Shown one piece after another: positions 11,846 through 23,237 of a stretch of DNA of 64,000 nucleotides (its first letter is position 1; every line of letters starts with the position of its first letter). The translations under genes were made by a program, and so were the position numbers. Below the pieces are notes generated by a model. It saw only the letters and a program-made list of their open reading frames with translations. It was not told the DNA's origin and did not search any database. The DNA comes from Mimachlamys varia (lineage: Eukaryota; Mollusca; Bivalvia; Pectinida; Pectinidae), in NCBI GenBank assembly GCA_947623455.1, contig OX392527.1:29380201-29444200 (forward strand), in the 5' to 3' direction.

Positions 11846-12289
11846 AGAAGTAAAATTAAACTAGTTCTGTATAATTTCAAATCGTATACTACGAAAATTT
11901 ATATATTATATACCGTGCTACTACTCACATGATAACTGTGGCTATGGATGCTACAGCAATCCTCGGGGACTAAAACTCCACCAGCAGAGTCTGCCATCAT
12001 CTCAAATTTATTCTTATCTTAACACACGTTATAGCACACCATATGAGCATGATCCTGACCAAGTATCTCGGAACGTTTGGTTATTGAGAAGATGTTTGTA
12101 TCTAAACATTACAATTTAACCTCCATCGGAAAACGAATGATGATGATTGATGGCCTTTCCTAAAATGCATTGGAAGCCCATCATCCAAGAATGTGTTAAA
12201 TCTGAGTTTATTGCACCCCTTGATTATTGAGAAATACACAGTAATTGACCCCAGTAATTATAACAATAAATGTTCATAAGTTATAAGCA
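11846..12289. other. No recognised feature
   Basis: AT-rich sequence between two PLE terminal repeats. No coding region or repeat was seen. Confidence 0.4.
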
Positions 12290-12420
12290 CTAAAGATGCC
12301 GTAACGCACACACATTCTGCACCTTTTAACTTCTGTAATAGATACAGTAGGCCGAAAAACTGAATTAAACTGCATCATACAGCTGTTTCGTCCATCGATG
12401 ACTCATCAGGTTAAAGATTA
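12290..12420 (-). repeat. PLE-associated terminal repeat B, truncated inside the ribozyme
   Basis: It matches the other terminal repeats from about 12290 up to the ribozyme core, then diverges at about 12410, just upstream of CTGATGA on the - strand. It lies 3' of PLE copy 2 in the same orientation, as a 3' pseudo-LTR would. Confidence 0.7.
12372..12409 (-). ncRNA. Hammerhead ribozyme motif, copy 2, lacking one side of stem I
   Basis: The - strand reads CTGATGA, stem II, GAAA, stem III CAGCTG, the cleavage base A (GTA) and TGATGC. The core and stems II and III are consensus. The GCATCA partner of stem I, expected just upstream of CTGATGA, is replaced by unrelated sequence, so self-cleavage as a monomer is unlikely. 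Confidence 0.75.
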
Positions 12421-13620
12421 TTATTTGAGAACCAGAAAATAACATATAGTTAAAAAGAAAAAAAATCAGGGAATACCAAAGCGTCAATAAAACCATAATC
12501 CGAACTCAAGAGGAAAAAGTACAAAAGAATAAGACCAGGTGTATCGGAAGAGTAAATGTCTTCTGCTTCATCGACGACACTCGTAGATCTTGGTCACATC
12601 CAAGTAAGCATCAATCCTCAAAATAATAACCGCGTCATCATTGTCAATCACAACAAGTAAGCACACTAATAAGCAACGTAAAAAAGTCCATCTTCATATC
12701 ACACAAAGATGCAGAATATTTCTCGATGAGATAAAAATAGCGACCATAAAACCTGGTCTTTATCGACCTGCATCTCTCGAATCCCTGTGCCGTAAGTTTG
12801 TTCAGCAGCAGCTGACATCTAATACGAAAATCCCGATATTCAGAGCACGCCCTAGAATAACGAATCAACTGCGACATGAAAGCACCAAAGGATGGAGACA
12901 TTGCTAGCGTTACGTTTATCAAACAGCTTATTTTATAATAAGCTGCCCGTGTTGGTCATAGCTTAAGTAAATATGGAGGTAAGAAGCTGATGTTGGAGCG
13001 TATGTTGTATCTTTAGTTCAGATTGGTATATACGATCGACTAGGTCAGCACACTTCTTGCTGTATATAGACAACACATCATCGATATACCTATAAGTGAA
13101 ATTGAAAGATTTGGCAAGGGTGTTCTTACCCATCCTGATAAGCCCATCGACAAATTCAGCCTCGTATGAAAATAAAAACAAGTCAGCCAAAACTGGGGCA
13201 TACTTAGTTCCCTTTGGAATGCAAACTGTCTGTTGGAGAATCTCCAAACTCTGTTAAGAAAGATATTGTCAACCAGGAATTTAATCATATACTATATCTT
13301 TCTCAGTATATTTCATCCTAGTTTTTGTTGTGTTTTCACAAAGTAGGCTCCAAGTTAGCTCACAATCATGTATTTGTATCGTCGTCCACCTTTCTTAGAA
13401 AAGAAAGCTCTCATAATGGGTGAACGAAGACGTTCTTTTAGTTTGGTATGTTGTATGGTAGTGTAGGGTGGAAATATCATTTTTGAGAAGAGGGTGCTCA
13501 AGACTGATAAGAAGATCTTTCGAGTTTTTCAAAATCCACATACATCAATAAAGTGTCACAATAAGCAAGAAGCCCTGATTAAACGGTACTACAATTATGG
13601 TCAGAAGTTTTCATAATGGC
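12421..13620 (-). mobile_element. Penelope-like element, copy 2 (5'-truncated, inactive)
   Basis: Read on the - strand, the order is the VCIPKGTKYAPVLADLF block near 13230, RYIDDVLS near 13080, then SQLIRYSRACSEYRDF near 12850 and LTAQGFERC near 12790, the C-terminal thumb. Frames shift between 12963 and 12922. The N-terminal part (LPRLYW..) seen in copy 1 is missing; similarity fades near 13600, where the next LINE begins. The VG(I)xMGTN signature is altered to VCIPKGTK. Terminal repeat B with its hammerhead follows at the 3' side. Confidence 0.8.
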
Positions 13621-16090
13621 TTGTTTGCGCAATGAGAAGATCCGGAAGAATTTAGCAGATATATGGCGAGTCAATAATCAAACAAAGGGACACTATACAT
13701 GAAAAAGAAAGATAAAGGGGGAGGCTAGTAAAATCGATTATTTTCTCATTGAAAATGATCTTGTCAACTCGGTAGCATCTTCTGATATAAGACCGACCCT
13801 AATAAAGTATACGGATCACCAAGGAATATCGATAGAAATTATGTTAAAGAATAATTAGCAAATGGGACCTGGAGTATGGAACATCAATAATAGTATACTA
13901 GAAAATGAGCGATATAAAAAACGTATAGAAGAATGTATATTACAGACCATTATTATCAAAAAAGTGACAATTACATTTTGCAAAAACGCTTCAAAGGAAA
14001 AAAAGCGATAAAATAGCAAATTTGGAACAAACACTTATGACACTCAACGAACAAAACAATAGTAAGAACGAAACTGAAATACAGGTTATAGAAATTAAAT
14101 TAGGTAAACTGTACGAAGAAAAAAGCAGAGAAGATCACGAATAAAATTGGCGGAAGAAGGAGAAAAAAATACAAAATATTTTTTAGGAATGGAGAAACAA
14201 AGACAAACACGAAAATTAATTAAAACTTTGGAGGATAACAATGGGAAATTAGTTACAGAGCCGGGAACTATATTAAGCAACATCAAAAACTTGTATGATA
14301 CTTTGTATCAAACAACTACACCGGATAAAGACAGTATAACGAAGTATGTAAATGAAGCTGGAGTAAAACGGAAGCTAACACGAAAAGAAAGTGATACATG
14401 CGAAGGTAAAATTACAATAGAGAAGAGCACTAACTAGTGCAATAAACAAAATGAAACTAAATAAAAGTTCAGGGCTAGATAGACTATCTGTAGTTTTACA
14501 GGACATTCTGGAAGACCACAGGAGTTATAGTAACAGATTCGTTAAATGAAAGCTATGAAAGGGGGGAGTTAAGTAGTTCGCAGAAAATGGGTTTAGTCTC
14601 ATTAATCTATAAGATAATGATCCTTTGGACTTAGCTAATTGGAGACCTGTATCCCTATTGAATTTATATTATAACATTGCAGATCATGTGCTTGCGACTA
14701 GGTTAAAAAATGTAATGCCAAATATAATTGAAACTGACCAAAACGGTTATATAAAAAATAGATTTATAGGTTACAATATCAGACAAATTCAGGACATTAT
14801 TGATTATTCGGAAAAATTAACACAGACACATGTATATTATTTCTTGACTTTTAAAAAGCATTTGATACAATATAATTGGATTATATGACAGCCGCATTGA
14901 AAAGATATGGTTTTCGAAAGTCTTTTATGAAATGGATAACTACATTTTATAAAAATATAACAGGACACGCGAAGAATAATAATTGGATAACCGGCGTATT
15001 TAAAATATCTAGAGGAATTAGACAAGGGTGTCCGTTGTCATGCTTAATATTTGTAATAGCAGTTGACATTATGGCAAATAGAATTAGAAACGACAAAGGA
15101 ATATCTGGATTTCGGATAAATAAAAAACACATAAAAAAATCACAACTTGCTGATGATTCAATACTTTTTCTAAGGTATTCAGACATACCTAAAGTTTTAT
15201 TGAAGATTTTGGTGATGTTTCAGGAATAAGATTGAATAAAGGGAAAACAGAAAGGTTATTGTTGGGAAGTAATAACAGAAAAATACGTTTTTACGGGGGA
15301 ATAGATTGGTCAAAAAGAGAAATAAAAGCACTTGGAATTTATTTTGGTACCAATAAAAAAGTATGCAGCAATCTGAACTTGGAAAGTAAAAAAAACTACG
15401 ATTGATGACATGCTTAAAATTGGAAGAAACGAAAATTGTCATTAATCGGGACAATTATGATAGTACAGGCGCTTCTGATACCATGGCAATGGAAGATTTG
15501 TCTGAAAAAGGAAAAATCGTATAAACCGGGAGTAAAAATGGGGAATAATATATATATATGTTCCAACAAAGCAAATCGAAACATAAAGCTAGATGATTTA
15601 ACAAACAAGGACATTTACGACATAGCATTGCAGCGCAATTTTGAAAAAAAATATTGTTGGATCATGTGGATTAATAGATTTAACAAAGAACATAATAAAG
15701 CATGCGAGTATATGTTCGAATTCATATAAAATCAGCTCATAGATAACAGATACAAAATGTTGACATGGAAGTTGTTCAATTATATAATTTCATGTAAGGT
15801 AAATTAAAAAAAAATAATAGAAGATGATGATCTATGTCATATATGCCATGAAAAGGAAAAATATGTCCATAATTTCATTGAATGTAAATACTTCATACAA
15901 TTTTGGAAAGTGATACCAGATATTTTAAGAAAAACAGGATTTGCGATTAATTTGCAAAACTTACAATACCTGATTTTAGGGTACAAAATATATCAAATGA
16001 ATACTTTAGAACTAAATATTTTGTTAACTTTAATTGGGTTTACGATATAAAGCATACCATCAAATTAAACAGAAACGGGAGAAAATAAAC
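13620..16090 (+). mobile_element. 5'-truncated L1/Tx1-like LINE (inactive)
   Basis: It begins inside the endonuclease, with WRVNNQTKGHYT near 13657 and IDYFLIENDL near 13736. It continues through the linker (GVWNINNSILENERY near 13875), then RT blocks 14625-14888 (NWRPVSLLN and a QNGYIKNR motif) and 14876-15229 (RGIRQGCPLSCLIF and the active site LADDSILFL). Near 15325 is LGIYFGTNKK. A Cys-His knuckle, CHICHEKEKYVHNFIEC, lies near 15836. At least five frameshifts are visible. The 5' edge abuts PLE copy 2, so one element probably inserted next to or into the other. Confidence 0.85.
14876..15229 (+). pseudogene. RT palm fragment of the L1/Tx1-like LINE
   Basis: An open 117-codon piece carries RGIRQGCPLSCLIF and the LADDSILFL catalytic motif with both aspartates present. 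It is offset by one frame from the preceding RT piece (14625-14888). A frame break near 14850-14880 splits the AFDT-type motif (LTFKKHLIQYNW). It is a remnant, not a gene. Confidence 0.8.
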
Positions 16091-17877
16091 ATCATATTAA
16101 TTCTTAAATATGAATTGAAGCATGTTATTACTATACGACGCAAACCATCAAATTTATTGAAAACATTTATTAGTATTAGAGGACGTCACAGTCGGTAGGG
16201 ACTGGCCCAACCACTTGGACTTCCTAGAGCTCCTGTTATTAAATCGGTTATTTCTTAGATTAAAAAGCTGTTGAGGTATATAAACACTTGAAACAAATAT
16301 TATGTCATATATTATATCAATGAATCAATGGTTCATTGATTGCATTTTAGGGAAACGTAACTTCTATTGTTTGAAGAAACCTCATTTGGTGTCACAAACA
16401 CGCAAGATTGCTCGTTAGAAAATTACTTATGACTGGAAAAAGTTCTTAATGGATAAAATATATACCTCAATTATATGCATGTGATATGAAAAAGTATTCC
16501 TTAAATATTGATTTGATAAATAACGTATAGATATGACTGGAGGAAGTTTTGGTCGGTAGGGATTGGCCCAATCACTAATACCACCTCTAGTCATACCTAT
16601 ATACATTAAACTGAATTAATATTACTAAAGAAAGAACTAAATAACGCCATCACTAACTAACACAGTGAGAGTGAAAGGGAATGTGAAAAAATGTCCAGAT
16701 AGTGTAAGAATGTAGTTACAATGTTTGAAAGAGAATGACTGATGTATATCAGTTGAGTGTGGATAATTGATGTTAAAACAAAAATCAGATAAACAATTAT
16801 TAGATATAAGAAAATGAATGACAAAGACGACAAAGAAATGGCTCGGTGCTAAGCACCAAATAATCTATATATCATGATAAGATATTAGAGTGAAATACAC
16901 GTATATGCACTTAATAACAACGCATGTACTAATTGATACTAACAGACTAATTTTTTTGTTTGATTTCTTGAAAGTTTACTTGGTAGAAAAGATGTGAAAA
17001 AAGTAAAACTATATACAATAACTATATGAGCCAAAACTGAGTACAAAAAAAAGGAAGATGGTCTTGATCTTAGAATAAACGTCTCCTGAACGCAAGGGAT
17101 TTGACAAAGAATCTACAGTTACAGGTTAGCTTTGTTTAGAACTAAAGCAGAAATTTTAACTTATTTCGTGACCATCAGAAATTACTGATGCGCTGTATGC
17201 ATGCTAAGGAAATTAAGAAAGCCTTGAAAAGGCATAACAAATTGCAAGGATATAACTGCTGATTATGCTTGACCATAAATTAAATGCAAGCTATATGTAT
17301 AGCTAATGTTATGTTTCGACACATACAAGCAGACAGCTAGGTTTTCGTATGTACGAGCTGTTTCCCCTTACAGGTTGTCCCCTATTTGGGCTTAACATAT
17401 GACGTCACAGAAACTCGGCTTCTGATTGGATGCTAGAATCAATCCTTTGTTAGAGAAAATTTTACACAGACGCTATATTGGAAGGATACATTTTTCAGCA
17501 GCATTTTTCTAAAATATCTTCAATAACCTAAAAACCACCCATTTTAATTTTACCCACCCCTTTTTAATTGATTTGTGACTTCATTTAATAGGATATGTAT
17601 TTTTGGTTTTGTAGTTTATTTCACTGAAGACCAATGTTTATTGTTATGTGTCACATACAGACATAAACAGTTTATTATGTACTCTGTATATGCTCTTTCC
17701 AAACCTCATGTAGTTTTGGTTATAATTGAGTGAGTAAACACTTACCAGCTGGTCTAGAGCTTGGATAAATCCTACCTCCCTCTTCCCGATAAAGAAAAAG
17801 AGAAAAGAAAAATATACGGGGAGAGGCTGGGGCAGCCCGCTCGCAGCGCTCATGAGGTCGGTTTTTATATAAATCTG
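16091..17877. other. Downstream flank of LINE; no gene recognised
   Basis: The only structure seen is a 25-bp motif, GTCGGTAGGGAYTGGCCCAA plus YCACT, at 16191-16215 and again at 16552-16576, with two mismatches. The rest is AT-rich. A 69-codon - strand stretch at 17644-17853 has no recognisable domain. Confidence 0.45.
16191..16576. repeat. Pair of 25-bp direct repeats, 361 bp apart
   Basis: The repeats lie at 16191-16215 and 16552-16576 and differ at two C/T positions. They could mark the 3' ends of two copies of the same LINE tail or flank an insertion. Confidence 0.7.
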
Positions 17878-17985
17878 TTGTGAGAAGTTATGGATTATGT
17901 ATTTTTAGGCTGGTTTCTATTGCTGGTTTCTATCGAATCCCCACCTTAACCTCAATTGTGAGAAGTTATGGATTATGTATTTTTA
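17878..17985. repeat. 30-bp direct repeat, two copies 78 bp apart
   Basis: Positions 17878-17907 and 17956-17985 are identical (TTGTGAGAAGTTATGG..). The interval also holds a small duplication of CTGGTTTCTAT. This is consistent with replication slippage. Confidence 0.85.
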
Positions 17986-19204
17986 TAATCCTTTTATATG
18001 ATCTTATCATACATACTGATGTGTCAAAATTTAAGTAATAATATTTGTTATAATATGTAATAAACTTGTCACCTTCTGGTGGCCAATTTTCAATTCATAT
18101 AACTCTTTGTTATTCTGTATGTGGAGTGTACATAAACTTTTTTTCTTCTCCTTATGATATCTTTAAAATTAGGGCAAAGACATACACTTCCAAAGGAGTC
18201 CCCTATTTGTCATCCCTAACGGTCATTCGGAAGCAATGTAGATATATATAAATGTGACACCTGCAGTTGCGCTACAAGCTAAGATTCCATAACGCACGCA
18301 CTCTCTCAACTCTCCCCAACTATCTACTGTTCGGTCCGGACGTACCATGTGATGCTAATGGACCGCTAGTCCTACCAAACACACACACCCTGTTGATAAC
18401 GCCTGGTCTTGTCTACAATCGGGACAAATAGGAAGTGATTTGACAGTTTATCAAAGTGACAACAATACCCACGTTTCTGATAGAGTATGATGCTTTCAAA
18501 GAACTATCGTGGATAGTTTTAGGAGTTGGGTGAACCCTTCAGACAAAGGAAGAGTGTAGTACTGGCGTGTATACTTATCTTGTCATGACAAGATAATTAT
18601 TTATTGTAGAGAAAAATCCGCCATTACAGTGTGCCTAGGACGAACTGGTAGACAGGACGATATCTATATGTCATCCTTTCCTCGCTATCAATCTAATGTC
18701 TCGGTGTTACCGACAAGCTAACTGCAGCTCCAAAAACTCCTTTACCGATCGGGTAAATCTTATCGTAATCTTGAAAGTGCATATCTACACTTGTATACAA
18801 ACATGTGTTTCAGCACCCCGAGATTCGTCCTCAGTACTCAGTGGTCACGTTTACTCTATACAACCCCTTGGAAATGTCATAGCAAATTAGCGCCACACGA
18901 GGATCCCAGCAATGTCCATTTTGTTCAAATTAACTGAGATATGATTGGCCAAATTTTCATGAAAATGATCATTAACTGAAATTGGGTTAAATCAACAAAT
19001 CGACCTTCAATGTATGAAATACATTTTTATTTCATTTAAAACTAATTTTGTTAATCCGAATTCCTATCACATGTTCCAGTGAAAACAGGTAACAGAACAG
19101 ATAAAGCACATGTAAACACAGGTAATTAAAACTAATTTTAACGAAATAGACTATAACCATTGTAACAACATATTCCTTTTTTTAAGTGTATGGTCAATCG
19201 GTCA
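17986..19204. other. No gene recognised
   Basis: Short open stretches (18066-18251 and 18696-18890) have no domain and no splice context that I can defend. No long repeat was seen. Confidence 0.4.
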
Positions 19205-19415
19205 ATTACAAGAGGTGCACACTTCAGAAGATGCAGAAGGTACCAGAAACTCGAAATCGAAAACCTTTCGGTCTCTCGCATCACTGAAGACTCATAGGAG
19301 GACGAAACAGCTGTATGGTGCAGTTTTATTCATTATTCGTCAAACTGTATCTATTACTTAATTCAAAATGTGCAGCATATGTGTGTGTTACATGTACGTC
19401 ATCTTTTGATATCTT
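19205..19415 (+). repeat. PLE-associated terminal repeat C (+ orientation)
   Basis: Reverse complement of the blocks at 11633 and 35635, sharing the AAGAGGTGCA-like start, the ribozyme, ATCTATTACT and GCAGCATATGTGTGTGTTAC near the end. No PLE coding sequence is adjacent, so it is a solo terminal fragment. Confidence 0.75.
19278..19321 (+). ncRNA. Hammerhead ribozyme motif, copy 3
   Basis: The + strand reads GCATCA, CTGAAGA, a stem II region CTCATAGGAGGAC, GAAA, stem III CAGCTG, cleavage base A, then TGGTGC. Stem I pairs with one G-U wobble. One G is missing at the start of stem II relative to the other copies, which may weaken the fold. All invariant core bases are present. Confidence 0.7.
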
Positions 19416-19599
19416 ATAAATTCACTTTTTGACAATAAGTTGAATTGTGTTTGGTAGGATATAGATAATCTCTACATGGGTATCTTAATGTTACACGGTC
19501 ATATGGCAATAACCAATTGTTTAATCCGGACGTTACGGTTGTAGCTTCTCTTGGACTTAACATTTCTATGAAGCTACTGTTCCTGTTTCATATCGAATT

Positions 19600-20311
19600 G
19601 TGAACGGAAGACAGAGATGATACAGATGGTAACATTACGTTTTTTTAACAATAACGGTAATAGCCTCATAGACTATGTAATAACATTTACTGATAATTTT
19701 GATGATATTTCAGATTTTGAAAGTGGAATATTTAATATCTTTTCGGACCTTTCGACGGTCTGTATCACACTATGTACCCGTGTAACAAGCATCGAAATTC
19801 AGACAAAAACGGTGGTGATTATGATAATAGTAAAAGTGTAAATTTAAAATGGAATGATGAACATACAGAACAGTTCGGTGTGTACACGAAAGTAGCCACA
19901 CTGAATTGTTTGATGCATGTACATGTATTGATGATGGCCAAGAAGATATTGATCAATGCGTTGATAAGTTTACAGAAAAAAATAAATGAAATAGTATGCC
20001 ATTCAGTGATATCACATATGCATGTGCTTCCAGGTTTGATAAAAAGGTTTAAGTGGAAGATAAGTCATGGTTAAATGATACATGTAAAAAGCTATATTCT
20101 GAGTACAAAGAAGCATTGTTAACTTTTAGTCTAGATAAATCTTGGAAACGTCGTAATCTGCTCGTAAACAGAAAACGCGCATATAAAAATTAGAATGTAA
20201 ATTGAAACGTGAATATAAAGCATATCAAGGTAATATGATGAAATACATAAGAAAACATAACCCGAGGGGATTTTTGTAGAAAATTCAAGAAAAGAAATAA
20301 TAATGTCAAAT
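19600..20311 (+). pseudogene. LINE fragment: endonuclease end and linker
   Basis: A block at 19617-19790 gives NSLIDYVI and FESGIFNIFSDLS, the usual end of a LINE endonuclease. Sequence near 20060-20310 gives WLNDTCKKLYSEY and MMKYIRKHNPRGF, the linker that precedes RT in many non-LTR elements. Frames shift at least twice, and the RT domain itself is absent. The piece is truncated at both ends. Confidence 0.7.
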
Positions 20312-21257
20312 GTGTTTTTTTGAAAAATATCTTCATGGATTATCTTCCATTGTCTTATTGTCGATTTTTGTGTATGGCATTGAACCGCTAAACGTATCAA
20401 GCTGAAATTTGGGAATTGTTTTCACTAAGGTTTTAGAAAATAAATAACAAAAGAAGTTTGAAACGTTTGTTTTTATATTTATCTTTAACTATTCATATTT
20501 CGCTATGTTATCTATATAGATGGCTATTTTCTTGGCCACATGTGCCTGTACATATAAATCCCTTTTGTATTTGGTACTAATAAAAAAAAAAAAAAAACAG
20601 GCAACAAATATATTTTTTTAATACTTCAAAACTTTTATTCATGTTAAAACATTCATCTAAATTATATTTCTAAATTTTAACAATCATAATAGCCTTTCTT
20701 TAATAGGTAGTTTAGTATATTTGCCTTTGTTAAATACCTCGAACACCGAAGTGGCCACTTTGTAGATGACATTTGGATATTTCTCAAATAATCAAAACAG
20801 ATAAAACGTACCTTGTATTAAACAAAGATACAATTGTAACACTCTTGTACACCAATACATTATATTTCTTGTGCACCTAGAATTTTACAAATTTAGATCT
20901 TCACAAACAGAGCCATATCAGAAGACTGGGGTTATTTCAACACCATGATTTCTCCGGTACCCTAGATCTCGTCTAAAACCTACCTATGATTAAAATGTCA
21001 TCAAATAGATCCGTTCATGTATTTGAAGGCAGTTGAGTAACTGTTATATTTCAATGGGTAAAAAACCCGGCTTTTTTACTTTTCTGCTAAATAGACGTAT
21101 ACACATTTAACCTTATTATAAGTTGGTACACAATGTTATAGTTTTGTTTTAGTATTGTTTAATATGACGTATGCCTAAGCTACCTCAAGTCTCCGCCTTC
21201 ATCTGTAGGTACAACATTGATTCGTACTCGTTTCCTGTTAAACGCACAGGAGCTCGG
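20312..21257. other. No gene recognised
   Basis: AT-rich, with an A homopolymer of about 17 near 20581-20597. No domain or long repeat was seen. Confidence 0.45.
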
Positions 21258-21458
21258 TTTCGGGATTTTGAGCGATATATCGCGTAAATCCTTTCAATTT
21301 CACTTTACAATAGTTGCCACCCTCAATTTTACAATGTTAAAGAATGTGTAGAAACAGCGGATAAAAATTGTTTATACTATTTATTGGTGTGCATGACTTA
21401 TTCTATAATAAAGTAAAATTGAAATGATTTACGCCACATATCGTTCGAAATCCCGAAA
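21258..21458. mobile_element. Small MITE-like hairpin element with about 50-bp inverted ends
   Basis: Sequence 21258-21308 (TTTCGGGATTTTGAGCGATAT..) is repeated inverted at 21409-21458 with a handful of mismatches. The loop of about 100 bp is non-coding. Shared interior motifs are GCGTAAATC and TTTCAATTT. The superfamily is unassigned. Confidence 0.8.
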
Positions 21459-23174
21459 TTTTTAATGTTCAGCTTTTTGGACGATCAAAAAGTGTTGCTA
21501 AAGACCTAATCTCAGATATTTAGGCTCAAAACCTTTCGAAGACATAAGCCATTCCCTCATGAAGCTGCCTGGCTCAAAATGAATTTAAAAATTGCAGGTG
21601 AGTTAAGGACTAGGTACAGCCATATTGGTTGTTACCTGGATGAAAATGGTAATATTGAAATTTTGATGTTTCCTTCCAATACATTGTATAAGCTTTATCC
21701 CATTATATTAAATATTGATATAAAATGCAGTTCAGCCCCCAAAATTAAAAAAATCTGTACTTAGGAAAAAAATATTCAGTAAATAATATCCAGATGGGAG
21801 TGCGCAAATATTTTTCATATAGTTATTTGAAACTTCTCAAAAAAATAATACAAAGCTGCTGCAATGTTCATAGAATGCTAGCCCAGTGTTAAAATTTTGA
21901 TATTAGTCTGTAAATCAGAATATCAGGGAAAAATACACAGGAACCCCCTCTAAAAAATGTCGTCCATTGCATGCTGTTTTCAGTTCAGGTAAAAGTAGTT
22001 ACCTGTATCTCGTGGGGGCAATATAGGGGCATTATTTTATATTAAATAGGTCATTTGTCATGTAAATGTAAATTTCGTGTCAAATAAATATATTAAATAA
22101 AAATAGTAACACCAACATAACGTAATTTACATATACGATACGGTTACCTAATTACTAATTAAGTTTGAGAAATGTATTTTGATACCAATGTGCCTCAACT
22201 GCCACACATGTTTACGATGGCAACAATTTACGCTAGCGATGTTTGACAGGTGCGAAGCCGAGAACGAATCGGTATAATCAGTGAGTTAATACTGTCCGAT
22301 CCCCGCGGAAGTGTATTATAAATACGAATTCCATCAGAATTGTTTCAACACAAATTAAACTTTGTTGACAATTCTTTCAAAATCATTAAATTACCTAAAA
22401 AAACACTGCCGGAAGTGCCGAAGGACATCTTTTCACGTGCTATACATTCGCCAAAAAATGTAAAACTGGCAATCGCTAAAACCAATTTATCGTGATAGGA
22501 ATGGGCAGTTTTTGCTTTGTGACGATAAACCAAGTAACATTCACCTTTACTGCATGCTTGAATCCAATTTAATTGTTAATTTTGTCGATGTTTCACCATG
22601 CCTCTAAGTCAGGCGTATGAATATCTAAAAAAGTAAATAGTGCAAAATGGAGGACAGGGGAGTATATTTCGCTACATGCAACGGGAAGATGTTTGATTTA
22701 ACAGATCTGACATAACGTCATAACTCGTCATACCGCAGACGGTAAGATTTTTGTTTTGGCTATGCGGCGTGCCACATAAATTTGTCGATCGGCGATGGAA
22801 ATTTTAAAAATTTGATCCAGATGTGAGCGGTGTTCAGAATGTACATAAATTGCCATTCATGTGGCGAGTACATTCTCTTATTCTGCGGTTTTCAATTGAA
22901 AGAGATATTTATTCAAAAATCGAAGGCTCGTCTATCATTCTGTGTATATTAAAGTAACAAAAAATGATATTCATTGTTTTTATTATCTTTCGCAGTATTC
23001 TGCAAACATGCACGCGTTTTTTGACATATAACACAAAATATCAGAAAAACCACCAAACGTACCAAAATATGGTTGAAATTATCGATTCTCCGTCACAAAA
23101 TGTACTTTGTAGTCTATTTTGGTCATGTATTTTGCAGTATTTAATAAAACAACAAGTTTTGGTAAAAACACCTC
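21459..23174. other. No gene recognised
   Basis: A GC-richer patch at 22200-22560 contains a 62-codon - strand open stretch (22345-22533). It has no recognisable domain, and splice partners cannot be defended. No tandem repeats were seen. Confidence 0.4.
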
Positions 23175-23237
23175 CGCCATATTGAATTGTCCTGTACCTT
23201 GTCCTTAAGGACTAAGTACAAGACAATTCAATCGGCG
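23175..23237. repeat. Palindrome at the 5' edge of a LINE fragment
   Basis: Arms of about 25 bp (CGCC..TTGAATTGTCCTGTAC and its complement) surround the self-complementary GTCCTTAAGGAC. The LINE open frame starts immediately after the right arm. Confidence 0.85.
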
